Source of the DNA: Eledone cirrhosa
Taxonomy: Eukaryota > Mollusca > Cephalopoda > Octopoda > Eledonidae
Direction of reading: 5' to 3'
Assembly: GCA_964016885.1 (NCBI GenBank)
Contig: OZ024743.1
Coordinates: 339,629,907-339,693,906 of the forward strand
Length of the DNA: 64,000 nt
The notes under the pieces are model-generated. The model was given only the letters and a program-made list of their open reading frames with translations. It had not been told where the DNA came from and did not search any database. The position numbers and the translations under genes were made by a program. Below, piece by piece: positions 1 through 11,496 of the stretch (the first letter of the stretch is position 1; each line of letters begins with the position of its first letter).

Positions 1-301
1 TAAATAATTTATATTTAGTGATTACGATAATACATCTTAGATGAGAATGAAGTTGTGATAGATCTCAGAACGATGTCTGTCTCCGAGCCTACTTCCACGA
101 CCATGTCTTAAAAAGCTTGATTAATCCATGACGATAGGAATCGTCTTCCGTCTTGTTTCTATGGTCGAGCACTCCTAAAGGGAGTTTTGGTTTTGAAATT
201 TGGCTGATTGTTTTCCTCCTCTCTCGCCATATTCCTACAGCGCGATTCAATTTGTGTGTAAAATCTTTATACAGTACTTTGTACTCCCCTCAGACATCCC
301 C

Positions 302-339
302 CCACACACACAGACACACGCGCACACACACACACACGC

Positions 340-408
<69 letters not shown>
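302..408. repeat. (CA)n microsatellite
   Basis: Almost uninterrupted CA dinucleotides with a few CG interruptions at the left end. Open frames across it are only His-Thr dipeptide translations. Confidence 0.95.
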
Positions 409-411
<3 letters not shown>

Positions 412-574
412 CCGTCGACTTCATTATAAGAAGTCCTCCTCCACACATGCTATCAGAAACGCGTTTGGAGTTCTCTTCTCTTCAGAGAGGTTCATTTTTG
501 CGAGATGAAAATAATACTTTGCTAATCTCCTAAACCCGATCACAGCAGCATCATCTGATGTACACGAGATACAT

Positions 575-2055
575 TTGGGAGCGATGACTAATCTCTCGGT
601 GGCTGAGGTCACAAGAGCGGTCAAAGATCTCAAATGTGACAAGGCCGTTGGGGAGGGTGAAATTCGGTCCGAGATGTTAAAATCTTTAAATAGAGAAGGC
701 ACTCTCTGGCCGACTTGTGTGTGCTGGGTGGCCTGGGTCTCTGGAAAGACGCCTAAGCAATGGCAATCGGAAGTAATAATCCCAATTTTCAAAAGGAGGA
801 GACAAGAGAGATAGCTCCAATCATAGAGGGAACTCTTTGTTAAGCCTCAAGTAGTAAAGTCTATGCTAAGTCTCTGACAAAGAGATGTAAGGAGATTGTC
901 GATTCCAAGCTAGCTGATGAACAGTGTGGTTCTTGCTCCGGATACAGTACAGTGCGGTCGGTCTTTGAGAAATCATGGGAGTATTATCAAGAGGTGTATG
1001 CTTGTTTTGTAGACCTAGAAAAAGCATACGACCACATTCCACGCTACCTGCTGTGGAAGGTTCTGCAGGAGTATAGGATCGATGGACAGCTTCTTGTTGC
1101 CCCGATGTCTCTATACGAATACCCTAGTACTTTTGTTTGGATAAATGGTGCTAAATCGAAACTATTCAATGTAGGTGTCGGATTCCACGAAGAGTGCGTA
1201 CTCTCACCTTTCCTGTTTATAATCTTCACGAACGATGACATGCACAGCCAGGTTGGAAATGGTATCATGACTGGCAGGTGTAAGATCAATCGGTTGGAAT
1301 TTACAGGCGACATGGGGTTACTTAACTCGTCAGATGATCTCCAACTTCCACTTGATAGGTTGATGTCGAATGTTGCATGGCTGGAATGAAAATCAGTTCT
1401 GCGAAAACTGAAACACTCGTCCTCTCAAGGAAGCCTGTGCAGCTGTGCAGTGCACTGTACATGTGAGTGTAGTTCCATAGAAGCAGGTGAAGAAGTTCAA
1501 GTATCTCAAGTATCTTGGGGCCGTGGTCACGTGTGATGGAAGGCAGGAGGCTAGTGCAGTAATGTGCCAGCTTGAGCATCAATAATCAGAAGAAGGGAGG
1601 TAGTTGTAAAAGCCAAACTCGCTATCTTCAATTCGGTATTCGTGCCAACTATTACCTATGGTCATAAATGTTAGGTAAATATCGAAAGAATACGATCGCG
1701 AATACAAGCGGTAGATATGGGGTTCTCTCGAAGAGTTTTTGGACTAACGTTACTCGATAAAGTGCATAGCTCGGAGATCAAAGAATCGCTTCAGGTAGGG
1801 CCGCTACTTCTCCGAATTGAGAGCTCACAACACCGATACTACGGGCATGTGGTTAGAATGACTCAGGAAAGAATCACTGGACAGATTTTACGGGCAGGAA
1901 ACTCAGAGGTAGACGCCGAGCAAGATAGTTGGATAACATCCATGAGCTCGGCTTGTTTTACTTGGGGATCCAGCCGGATCAATTGGAGTGGTGGCTTCTA
2001 ACAGGACCCGATGGAAGGCGTGTTTGAGGTCTCTGACCGCACGACTCTCTTAAGA
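575..2055 (+). pseudogene. Decayed LINE reverse transcriptase (family A, copy 1)
   Basis: Remains of a non-LTR retrotransposon RT and its C-terminal region. In order and in shifting frames: a thumb-proximal segment 'VKDLKCDKAVGEGEIRSEML' (about 610-690), the palm motif 'FVDLEKAYDHIPRYLLW' (about 1005-1055), a motif-B-like 'GVGFHEECVLSPFLFII' (about 1170-1230), a corrupted catalytic box ('FTGDMGLL' where F/YADD is expected, about 1298-1321), and C-terminal pieces resembling 'LTYGHESWVMTER' and 'PLLLRIESSQHRYYGHVVRM' (about 1640-1860). Stops and frameshifts break it many times, so no protein is expected. The same family recurs near 18.6 kb and, on the other strand, near 24.5-25.4 kb. I cannot assign the clade with certainty. 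An A-rich stretch at about 2062-2073 may be the tail. Confidence 0.8.
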
Positions 2056-3707
2056 AGTGGGTGAAAAAAAAAATGTACATAAACACAAATATGATTATAA
2101 ACAGCACACATGAATATATTCAAGCAATTCTATGTTTATTTCATTCAGAAAGAAAATTGTTTATATTTACGTCCGGAAAGTCAGACAAAACAAAAAATAG
2201 ACACAGCCAAATGCACGGATCACGTCTGAAAGAGAAGAATCACTTGTGATATTTATAGCTTTCTCGGTAACTAACTTAAACTTTTTGAAATAGGCAACGT
2301 AGTTCATTGCAGATAGACTTGATATTGTTTACTGTCACACACAAACATTACTTATACACAGGCACCAAATACATATAAACATATGCCATATACATATATA
2401 GTTGAAAGCGTAAAGACAAAGGCATCTTATATTTATCCCAGACTAATTTACTTCAGAGATAATGTTAATAACCCACGCAATATTTTCCTTTATTGGTCCT
2501 TTTGAATATCAAAAATACTTTTAGCCGTTTTAGGCTTCATCAACTGGATGTTAGAAATAAGTGGCTAAAATTAGTGCAGGTTAATTGCTTATATTTTAGT
2601 TGAAAGGAAAAACATTGACTCTAAGTGTGAATGAGTTTTATTGCATGATGTAAGGATTTAGAAAAGTGTTTAGTATAGAGGTGTGAGGTAAACAGAATGA
2701 GTTGCTTCATTGTTCATGATCAATAGTATTCGCTGATCAGAATAGCAATTCTATTGGCTTGAAAGGAAATATTAAATGAGATTATTACAACTAATACGAT
2801 TTATCGAGGCGCTTTGATGATTTGACATTTGAAAATGTTGATATCCAAACACAAAGTCGCTACAATGATAATGATAATAGTGTTAGAAAACCGGGTAATG
2901 TAGAAAATAAGCGATCAAACGCCTCGATTTGTTCGCTTCCGATTGTAACACCTGAAGCTATCATATATATAGTCACTAATTTATGTATTTACAGTAGTAA
3001 ATTGATGTTTATAATAGTAAAACCAATTTAATAGAAAAAGAAAAAATATTAGATTGAGAGGAAAGAATGGAATGTAAAATAAGAAAAGATAAACAACGGA
3101 AAAGGAAAGGGAAAGCAAGGACTCTAGTGACATAGAAGAATGGGGAGGGGAAGGGGAGGGTGATGGGTTCTGGGCCTAGGGCACGGTGGTAATGGGGCTG
3201 CATCCTGCGGACAAGACCGCAAAAGCATTCCCGCGGACAATTGCCAGCAACAACCACCTAATTTGGAAATAAACTGCCAGTTAGCTGCCATTTGATGTAA
3301 TGGTAACATATTTGGTTATCTGTAATGATTGCTGGCCACTTATTTTCTATCTCTAAAGTTATTTTGCCGGGTTTTCTAATGCTATCATCATTGTAGTTTG
3401 GATATCAACATTTTCAAATTTCAAATCATCCAAGCGCTTCAGTAAATCGGGCTAACCGCTGAAGTTATCATATATAGTTCCTAGTATTGACAGAAACTAA
3501 GAAGTCTCAGTTGACCTTGATGATAAATATTACTTCCTATGTTTACCTTTGTGTGTGTGTGTGTCGGTTCCATTTTGTACTGCCAAGTTTCTTCACAATC
3601 TGAAGAATTTCTCTGATTTTATTGCACACAATTTAACAAGAATTTCAGTTGAGAAATAACAACTGTGTTAGAAGGAATTCCACAAGAGCAAGTTCGAAAA
3701 TAATACT
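2056..3707. other. No gene seen; AT-rich with repeat remnants
   Basis: No convincing coding region. It contains a decayed hammerhead-like segment on the minus strand (about 2511-2550: TTGATGA, an AGCC/GGCT stem, then AAAA where GAAA is expected), a G/A-rich patch at 3130-3190, and an imperfect inverted repeat described separately. Confidence 0.6.
2798..3460. repeat. Imperfect inverted repeat
   Basis: The segment about 2798-2905 (with 'GATTTGACATTTGAAAATG', 'TTGATATCCAAAC' and 'AAAACCGGGTAA') reappears inverted at about 3350-3460 ('GTTTGGATATCAA', 'TTTTCAAATTTCAAATC'). The outer edges share 'GAAGCTATCATATATA' and 'GAAGTTATCATATATA'. It is probably the ends of an old nonautonomous element; the family is unknown. 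Confidence 0.5.
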
Positions 3708-3878
3708 TACCGTATTTCTCGGCGCCGAAGATGCTTCGTCATCGGGGACGCACCCTAATTTTGACAACCCAAAATTTGAAAAAGAATAATAAACAACCTT
3801 CGGCCTCCAGGACGCATGGTAGATTTTTGCGACTTATTTTAGGAAAAAGTAGCGTCTTCGGCGCCGGGAAATACGGTA
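3708..3878. mobile_element. Small terminal-inverted-repeat element (MITE)
   Basis: A 171 bp unit whose ends are inverted copies of each other: it starts 'TACCGTATTTCTCGGCGCCG' and ends with 'CGGCGCCGGGAAATACGGTA', with 'GAAGATGC' mirrored by 'GCGTCTTC'. It has no coding capacity, so it is a nonautonomous DNA transposon by structure. The superfamily is not assigned. Confidence 0.7.
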
Positions 3879-4019
3879 ATGCTTGTTGGTAAAACTACAG
3901 CCTTCCCCCGAAATTGAGAATAAATTAGTGGTATGTACCATGTTTTCGCTAACGAATTTAGGAGTCCATTAGGAGTCACAGGCACCATCTCGATACCCAC
4001 AGCCTTGATCCAACACAAC

Positions 4020-4310
4020 ATCCAGGCTATAACAACTGGAAGAAGAGTCGGCTGCACCAGAACTGGGCTGGAACATTTTTTATCGACCCTGAAAATATGA
4101 AAGGTAAAGTGCACCTCGATGGAATTTGAAATTAGAATGCAGACGTGGACCAACATCCAACGCTTTAACAACTCTGCCAAATCGACCGACAGTAATATCA
4201 GTAATAATTTTTAATATAGGGTCAAGGCTACACATTCCTGGGGAAGGGTTAGTTGACTAAATTGACGCCAGTACTTTTATCGACGACGAAAGAATAAAAG
4301 GGCGGGATTT
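4020..4310 (-). mobile_element. Diverged tRNA-derived SINE fragments
   Basis: Reading the minus strand, about 4195-4064 shows the octopus-type SINE body: an A-box region 'TTTGGCAGAGTTGTTAAAG', a B-box-like 'TTTCAAATTCCATCG' and the 'GGGTCGATAAAA' core. A second diverged core ('GTCGATAAAAGTACTGGCG') lies at about 4310-4235. Both are old and partial. Confidence 0.6.
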
Positions 4311-4403
4311 TAACATAGAATATAGAATATATAAAAGGGTTAATTAAACGAGTTCTATTCAGTCGTTTAATAGAAAGCTAGGTATATGTATGTGCGTACA
4401 CTT

Positions 4404-4507
<104 letters not shown>

Positions 4508-4610
4508 ACAGGGTTAGGTTTAGGGTTAAAATGTATACACACTTTGATTGCCTGTACAGGCAATATTTATTAGAATGCTGTTGAAGTGTGTATACATTTT
4601 TGGGGACACC

Positions 4611-4615
<5 letters not shown>
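4508..4615. mobile_element. Palindromic MITE with mariner-like ends
   Basis: The arms 'ATGTATACACAC' and 'GTGTGTATACAT' are inverted around 'GCCTGTACAGGC'. The right end 'GGGGACACCCTGTATA' is inverted in a corrupted left end 'CAGGGTTAGGTTTAGGG'. A second copy lies at 28289-28362 and shares 'CAACAGCATTCTAATAAATA' in inverted orientation. TA-rich flanks and 'GGTGTCCCCAAAA'-type ends fit a mariner-type MITE, but that is inferred. Confidence 0.55.
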
Positions 4616-4687
<72 letters not shown>

Positions 4688-4837
4688 ATATAGAAATGGC
4701 TTCTACAGGACTAGAACTGTTTCATTCAAGAGAAATCTAGAAATCTAGATTAAATATTTATACTTTGCTATGTATTGAGTACCTTACTTACTGTGGTTAC
4801 CCCCGATTGAACCCGGGATAAACATATAGATATATAT

Positions 4838-4877
<40 letters not shown>
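4611..4877. repeat. (TA)n microsatellites
   Basis: Pure TA tracts at 4611-4684 and 4838-4877, separated by non-repetitive AT-rich sequence. Confidence 0.9.
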
Positions 4878-4880
<3 letters not shown>

Positions 4881-5788
4881 GTATATATTTAAGCAAGACA
4901 CTGATCTACACTGTCAGACTCATGACATAGCCGTGACTATATATAGTCAGACACGAAGATAAATATAGATTAGACACTGAAGTGGTGACCTTGTCCTAGG
5001 CATCACACACCTAAAACGTCTAAAATAGTTCTATTAATACATATCACAAGTGATAAGGATACCGATGAAATAAGCTCCTTGGTGTTTTTGTTTTGTCTTG
5101 TTTTTAAACTTAATTTATATTTTTGGTTCCTGAATAAAGATACAGTGAAAAACAAAATTTTTGTGAGACTTTATTCTACTTATTTTTTGCTTATATATTT
5201 TTCTAACATCTTTTTTTTTATGTTTATCGAGTTTTAATAATATATTTTACAGTTATTAGCATACAAAGGTCAAAGGTGGTAAATGTCAGACTTATAAATT
5301 CCTTTCAAAAACAGTTTTGGTTCCTCTTAGAATGTTAAGAATTTACTCTGTATTTTCGTTTCGTTAAGAATATTTTTATTGTTAGTGTTGCAAATATGCG
5401 TTAATAAATGTATTTTGATAAGAAAACACCCATTAAGGCTGTTGTTGCTGCTAAGCCCTGGGTCAGTCTCATTTTAATTAATCGTGGCATATCCCATGTT
5501 TTGTATATCTATGACTACATTATCAAATTGTAGAGTATTTTTTAAAGAATGTAAGATATGATTTGAGAATGATTTTCTTGACTGCTAGTTTTAGCACGTA
5601 GAGCGACCTCATAGGGCAGTGATCCACAGCATGGGTTTTGCAGACCCATGGAGCTCCGCTAGGGTAGTATTTAGAGTTTGTGAGCTCAGTTCAGAATTTC
5701 AAGTATTTTATTAAAAACATTATACACACCCTTTATTGGGTATCCATTCTTCGCTAAAAATAAACATATCTCTTTTTATTATTATTGG
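4878..5788. other. No gene seen
   Basis: AT-rich non-coding sequence. No open frame with recognisable similarity and no RNA gene seen. Confidence 0.6.
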
Positions 5789-5897
5789 CGCCGAGGTTAA
5801 CTTTGCCTTTCATCCTTACGGGGTCGATAAAATAAAGTACCAGTAATACACTGGATAATTTGCTGGCCTTGTGCCAAAAGTAGAAACAATTATTATT
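5789..5897 (+). mobile_element. 5'-truncated octopus-type SINE
   Basis: Contains the SINE body from 'GGCGCCGAGGTTAACTTTGCC' through 'GGGGTCGATAAAATAAAGTA' to the tail 'GCTGGCCTTGTGCC' and 'AGTAGAAACAATTATTATT'. The tRNA-like promoter half is missing. Confidence 0.85.
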
Positions 5898-6556
5898 CTC
5901 GCCGTATAATCTGGTAAGGGAATTATTGTAGTGGTGGAGGGTAATGTATTTAAATAAAGGAGCTCCTTGGTGGGGAAAAGGTTGGGAATCACTGCCATAG
6001 ACGCGACTTAATTAATTCAAATTCATGTTGGTTGTGAGAGATACTTAAAGTGAAGGCTTCGATACAGAAAATTTGTTTTCCTACAGTCAACAGAATTCTC
6101 ATTTTAAAGTGAAGTTTTGGATATACAAAAATAGAGGGATCGTCTTTAAAGTTAGGTCTACTCAATCAGAATAAACTTGTCTCAAAAATAATATCGACAA
6201 CACAAACATCGACAACAGTATCAACACTCAGAGGGCAATTACGGAGCTCCTACATGATCGCTCTACTATCAAGATATAGCAACAATATTTTCCTCCAATC
6301 ACCGTCAAGTCTACATAAACCAAGTCAGTACTGAAGCAGGGCTACTGATCTCCCAGACTTGCCAGGGATCTACCTCACACTTATGTACGATCTCACGTTC
6401 TACCGAGTGCACAGGAGAGGCTTCCCAACCCTTTGTTTGGCAAGCTTTCTACGGCTGGATGCCTATCCTATCATCAACCATTTTCCAGCTTCTACTGGGG
6501 GGGGGGGGCATTTATCGTGTAAATCACCAATATTAGAGAGGTTGCCGTATCGTGGG
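5898..6556. other. No gene seen; contains a run of 12 G
   Basis: No similarity recognised. A 12-base G homopolymer lies at 6497-6508, just upstream of the first PLE-1 direct repeat. Confidence 0.6.
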
Positions 6557-6989
6557 ATCCATAAAAACACTTATTAGCAATACATACCCTTTTCAAAGAC
6601 CTCCCTGTATAGATAAGAAATGTATAATCTGTAAATTAAGCCCCCATATTAACTGTAAAACTAGAAATGTAGTATATAGCATAAGATGTACTGAAGGACA
6701 ATGTAGAGATAAGAATATAGTGTACATAGGTGAGACAGCTCGTAGTATAGGGGAACGGATAAATGAACACTGGCGAGACCTTCAAGATAGTAAAGAATCA
6801 TCTGTACTCTACCAACATGCTAAAATAGAACATAAGGGTAAATTAGAGAACATAGAAATAAAAATAGAATCTACACACAGAAAAGACGCAATGTTTAGAC
6901 AAATCACAGAGGCAATAAACATAAATGAACTCCAACCAAAATTAAATAGAAAACATGAATGGAACAGCAACATCACAACTTACAATTAA
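6557..6989 (+). pseudogene. GIY-YIG endonuclease domain, 3' part (upstream PLE-1 repeat)
   Basis: About 144 codons without a stop, reading through a Cys-rich linker ('CIDKKCIICKLSPHINC'), then 'VVYSIRC' and 'IVYIGETARSIGERINEHW', which are the paired β-strand motifs of the GIY-YIG nuclease, and ending 'ELQPKLNRKHEW'. It is the C-terminal domain of a PLE polyprotein and has no RT upstream, so it is a piece of a truncated tandem copy or pseudo-LTR. It has no native ATG at its left edge. Confidence 0.8.
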
Positions 6990-7187
6990 GGACAAAATGA
7001 AAACCACACGCACATATAACAAACACCCAACCAGTAACATGTAAATAAACAAATAAATAAACAAATATAAACACACACAGACACCCGGATGTAACACATG
7101 CGCAAACTAAGCACACAACACACACAAAAACAAGATGGCGTAGGACAGAACAAAGGAGAGGCACAAAAACAAAGAAAAGAATCCCCA

Positions 7188-7230
7188 GTCACTGAAGAGG
7201 TCACAGAATGTGTGACGAAAGAACTTTGAC
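7188..7230 (+). ncRNA. Hammerhead ribozyme-like motif, upstream PLE-1 repeat
   Basis: Type-I-like layout: stem I GTCA (7188-7191) with TGAC (7227-7230); core CTGAAGA (7192-7198); stem II GTCACA (7200-7205) with TGTGAC (7211-7216); GAAA (7217-7220); short stem III AG/CT around AA; cleavage position T7226. One extra G at 7199 lies between core and stem II, which may weaken activity. Minimal hammerheads in the flanking repeats are an established property of Penelope-like elements. Activity is not shown. Confidence 0.65.
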
Positions 7231-7358
7231 AATATATGAACAATCATCTGGTTGTGGAACCAACCAACCAATCGGAAATTTATAAATTCCTAAATTTATA
7301 AATTTATCATAATAAATTGAAGTGAAAGCAACTGGTGCGTGTGTTTCTTATTGGCAAC

Positions 7359-7841
7359 ATGACCCTCCCAAAGTATAACAATATCGGTTTCAACACGCGT
7401 TTTCAGATAAAGAATCTTGCTAAACAAATTCAGAAACGAAATATCGTAAGCCTTAGCCATGCTAACAAGATACTGAAAACCACCATGTTCTGTTGTCTAC
7501 GAAAAACAATAACATCTCGACAACTACACTTCATAAAAGAATGTGCCTCGTCCCGAGTTTACACCAACACCATCAACACCGATGTAAGAAGATTACAGCT
7601 CACCAAAAAGCAAGCAGATAGGCTAAAACGAACACTAATTCTAAACATAAAAAAGAAGATTTATAGAGAATTAAGTCATCAAGAAAAACATAAGGGTAAC
7701 CTAATACAAGAAATAACTAAGATCACCACACCAAGAGAAAAATTAATATTTATAAACCTTATATGTCTTGAAGAAAAGTACATTGTTCAAGAATGTGACA
7801 ATCACTTTAACAAGAAACTAAAGTGGCTCAAACAGATCTAA
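7359..7841 (+). CDS. PLE-1 ORF1, basic protein of unknown function
   Basis: 160 codons from the ATG at 7359. An upstream GTG at 7335 is in frame but is not a plausible eukaryotic start. The product is Lys/Arg-rich ('TKKQADRLKRTLILNIKKKI'), predicted helical, and has no domain I recognise. Its first about 30 codons lie inside the direct repeat, so the same start occurs again at the right edge of the downstream repeat. Its end overlaps the next frame, which lies in the -1 register and lacks an ATG, as in PLE-2, although no canonical slippery heptamer is visible here. A gag-like RNA-binding role is only a guess. Confidence 0.5.
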   Translation: MTLPKYNNIGFNTRFQIKNLAKQIQKRNIVSLSHANKILKTTMFCCLRKTITSRQLHFIKECASSRVYTNTINTDVRRLQLTKKQADRLKRTLILNIKKKIYRELSHQEKHKGNLIQEITKITTPREKLIFINLICLEEKYIVQECDNHFNKKLKWLKQI

Positions 7842-10800
7842 ATCAAGATACTTTAGAGAATATCGATAGATATCCCGACAAAATTGACGGTATAAATATA
7901 GCCGACATCTCATTAACAGATGAATTCAATAACAACAACACAAATATATACGGCAACACTACGGTCGACTCTGATGAATTATCGATATTACAACTACCAC
8001 CTAAATATGCCACATATAATAAGGTAAATATGATAAAATGCTTGTCAGAAATACAAAAATCATTTACAAAATTACGTTGGAGCCTCAAAAACAAAAACAA
8101 AAGTAACAACATACGCACACACACACACATATACAACACATCCCAACAACAACAGGCACAAACAACGATAACAACAACACACACATCAACAATAATAACA
8201 TACTCAGAAACAACAACAGACACGCAGACACAAACAACAATAACAACACACAACAATAATAACATACACGGAGACAACAACACACATCAACAACAGCACA
8301 CATCAACAACAACAACAACACACACACACATTCAATGCCTCTCACCACCACCACAATCTTAACAAACACACAGACACAGAAAACAGGTAATGACAGTAGC
8401 ACAGAAATAAGGGAAGGTAATAGGATTGAAAGGAGAAGGGAGACTATGGACAGAGAAAATAACCAGGACGAACACACAGACACACAAAATAGAGTAGATA
8501 ATAACAATGAGCCAGAGGAAAGAGACAGGAGTAATAATGAGAGACATAGAAACAACCATGAGGCTGTTGGTGGAAATAGAAATAGAAACAACACAACTAA
8601 CAATAACAATAGCATTAGTACACATAAAACAGCAGCCTGGAACTCTACTTTTTATAATCCTTCCGATAAGTCATTCGACCTGCGACGAGTCCACGCCACG
8701 ACTTTAGCTTTTAACAAACGCACGCAATTGTCGTCGCAGGTCGATGAACAAACAGAAGCACAATTTAGTATAGCTAGATCTAAACTTAGAAATATTATAG
8801 AACAGTATAGCAAGAAGCATAATAGAATGGAGGCCCAGCAACTGGGAGAAAAATCTACAAATGGCTTGCGTAAGCTCATGCAGCGCTCGCGTAATGGAGA
8901 GATTGCATGCTTTCCAACAGACAAGTCTGGCAGAATGTCGGTTGACAGTCTGTCAAACTACATTCAGGCAATGCAACCCCACATCACTAACACAAGAGAA
9001 GTAACACCACAAGAGCATGAGAATAGGGAAAAAGCCCTCAATGCCCATATGATGATGTGGACAAATATAATGCAGCCCAACAAAAGGACTGCCAACAACT
9101 TCCAGGCCTGGAACAATGACGTGCCAGCGTTGTATGGGCTTCGAAAAAACCATAAAACGAGCAGTGACCCTGTCACAGGACCACCAACACGGCCAGTCTG
9201 TGGAGCTAACATTGCTAGTAACTACAGACTTTCCTACTTCCTCTCCCTGATCATACGCCCCATCATTGAAATGTCCCCAGATATATGTGACAGCACGGAG
9301 GACCTCCTCAGCAGAATCGGCGAGAGTAGCCGATCTAGGGACCTAACAAACTTCATAATAGGTAGTATGGATGTTGTGTCCCTGTATCCATCTATTGACG
9401 TGGATTTTGCTGTGGAGAAATGCGTAGAAATGATCAGTGAGAGCAATGTTGAATTCCGTGGGATTGATACCAGTGAGCTGGGACTCCTACTTAAACTTAC
9501 CTATAGTAATAATTATCTAGAAACATATGGCCTTAGTAACCTGTGCCCTACAAGACCAGGAAGAGGCAGACCACCTACCATTACTTCAATGGCCAAGAAA
9601 ACCCACACAGATAGATGGAACCGGTGGACCAGAGCCATACGGACCCCCGAAAACCACGATGAACTAAAGAAAATGATTGCACATGCGGTGGGGGCCAGCA
9701 TAAAATTAACCCTTAAGGAACATATGTTCAAATTTAATGGAAAAACATATGCCCAAGAGGAGGGAGCAGCCATTGGTGTTAGCATTGCAGGCGACATAGC
9801 TAACCTATTCATGGTATGGTGGGACAATAGACTTAAACTTAAACTTAAAGAACAATTAGAAGACCCCTTAACCCTGATAATGTACTCCTGCTACGTTGAT
9901 GATATAAACATCATAGTATAAACACCCCACTAGAGAACAGTCAGGAATTAGAGAAAAACACAATGGAAAGCATCCAGCAAATAGCTAACTCCATCCACCA
10001 GAGTATTAGAGTTACTATAGACTACCCAAGCAAACACTCCAATCATCGATTACCTGTACTAGACACAGAGCTCTGGTTAGATACCATTAATAACAAAAAA
10101 CAAATCCTCCATTCCCATTATGCCAAACCCATGACTTCCAAATATCTGATCCACCGAAACTCAGCTGTTTCGGACCATACCAAAATCAACATACTGATTG
10201 TGGATTTGGTACGGGTGATGAGAAACGTGTCCTGCATGTGCAAGCCCAAAGAACTAGAGAGACACATACAACACTTCATCCACCGTATGCAGTTCTCTGG
10301 TTACAATCAGAGAGATAAAATCAGAGTATATAGAGGAGCCAGAACCAAATGGGAAAAAATGGTAAATAATGACACAAATGGGACCTGCCCCTTGTATAGG
10401 AGCAAATTTTGGAATAGAATAGAAAGAACTAGGAATAAGGTTAATAGAATAAACTCATGGTATGATAGCAATAAATACCAGAGTGTAATGTTCATCGATA
10501 CAACCCCTAGAGGTGATTAGCTTACAAATTTAGAAGGGTCCCAGATAAACATAAACTCAATATTAAGATCGTAGAAAGACCAGGTACATCCATAAAAACA
10601 CTTATTAGCAATACATACCCTTTTCAAAGACCTCCCTGTATAGATAAGAAATGTATAATCTGTAAATTAAGCCCCCATATTAACTGTAAAACTAGAAATG
10701 TAGTATATAGCATAAGATGTACTGAAGGACAATGTAGAGATAAGAATATAGTGTACATAGGTGAGACAGCTCGTAGTATAGGGGAACGGATAAATGAACA

Positions 10801-11020
10801 CTGGCGAGACCTTCAAGATAGTAAAGAATCATCTGTACTCTACCAACATGCTAAAATAGAACATAAGGGTAAATTAGAGAACATAGAAATAAAAATAGAA
10901 TCTACACACAGAAAAGACGCAATGTTTAGACAAATCACAGAGGCAATAAACATAAATGAACTCCAACCAAAATTAAATAGAAAACATGAATGGAACAGCA
11001 ACATCACAACTTACAATTAA
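7806..11020 (+). pseudogene. PLE-1 ORF2: Penelope-type RT with GIY-YIG endonuclease, broken
   Basis: The frame begins after a stop at about 7803 with 'AQTDLNQD', then 'LSILQLPPKYATYNKV', the usual N-terminal region of PLE RTs. An Asn/Thr/Gln-rich low-complexity segment follows (8100-8560). The RT core (8640-9921) shows 'VPALYGLRKNHKT', 'RPVCGA', motif A 'GSMDVVSLYPSID', motif B 'EEGAAIGVSIAGDIANLF' and catalytic box 'YSCYVDDINII'. The thumb continues at 9963-10515 ('HRLPVLDTELWLD'), and the Cys-rich linker and GIY-YIG domain at about 10517-11020. Frameshifts near 8335-8360, 9919 and 10515 separate the pieces, so no full product is possible. Homologous in layout to PLE-2 but with YVDD instead of YLDD. 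Confidence 0.85.
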
Positions 11021-11214
11021 GGACAAAATGAAAACCACACGCACATATAACAAACAACCAACCAGTAACATGTAAATAAACAAATAAACAAATATAAACA
11101 CACACAGACACCCGGATGTAACACATGCGCAAACTAAGCACGCAACACACACAAAAACAAGATGGCGTAGGACAGAACAAAGGAGAGGCACAAAAACAAA
11201 GAAAAGAATCCCCA

Positions 11215-11257
11215 GTCACTGAAGAGGTCACAGAATGTGTGACGAAAGAACTTTGAC
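11215..11257 (+). ncRNA. Hammerhead ribozyme-like motif, downstream PLE-1 repeat
   Basis: Identical to the motif at 7188-7230: stem I GTCA 11215-11218 with TGAC 11254-11257, CTGAAGA at 11219-11225, the GTCACA/TGTGAC stem II, and GAAA at 11244-11247. A pair of ribozymes one element-length apart could release unit-length RNA. Confidence 0.65.
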
Positions 11258-11496
11258 AATATATGAACAATCATCTGGTTGTGGAACCAACCAACCAATC
11301 GGAAATTTATAAATTCCTAAATTTATAAATTTATCATAATAAATTGAAGTGAAAGCAACTGGTGCGTGTGTTTCTTATTGGCAACATGACCCTCCCAAAG
11401 TATAACAATATCGGTTTCAACAAGCGTTTTCAGATAAAGAATCTTGCTAAACAAATTCAGAAACGAAATATATATAAATATATATATATATATATA

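Larger units (their letters stand above)
6557..11471 (+). mobile_element. Penelope-like retroelement PLE-1 with long direct repeats
   Basis: The repeats 6557-7444 (888 bp) and 10588-11471 (884 bp) are nearly identical direct copies enclosing about 3.1 kb of coding remnants. Each repeat carries, in order, the 3' part of the GIY-YIG endonuclease frame, a 3' UTR, a hammerhead-like motif, and the first part of ORF1. This is the tandem pseudo-LTR layout known for Penelope-like elements, whose RT is telomerase-related and whose endonuclease is C-terminal. Copy 1 ends 'GAAATATCG'; copy 2 breaks into a TA tract after 'GAAATAT'. The body has several frameshifts, so this copy is probably dead, although the repeats are young (few differences). 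Confidence 0.85.

Noticed and set aside
302..533. Open frames of His-Thr or Cys-Val dipeptides over (CA)n/(TG)n tracts here and throughout (e.g. 16650-16830, 28380-28520, 36000-36180, 53770-53890)
   Set aside because: They are translations of dinucleotide repeats, present in several frames on both strands, and not genes.
2511..2550. Minus-strand hammerhead (TTGATGA ... AAAA)
   Set aside because: G12 is lost and position 3/8 would be a U-G mismatch; kept only as a possible relic.
4508..4530. Telomere-like GGGTTAGG string
   Set aside because: Too short and irregular; it falls at the end of a MITE.
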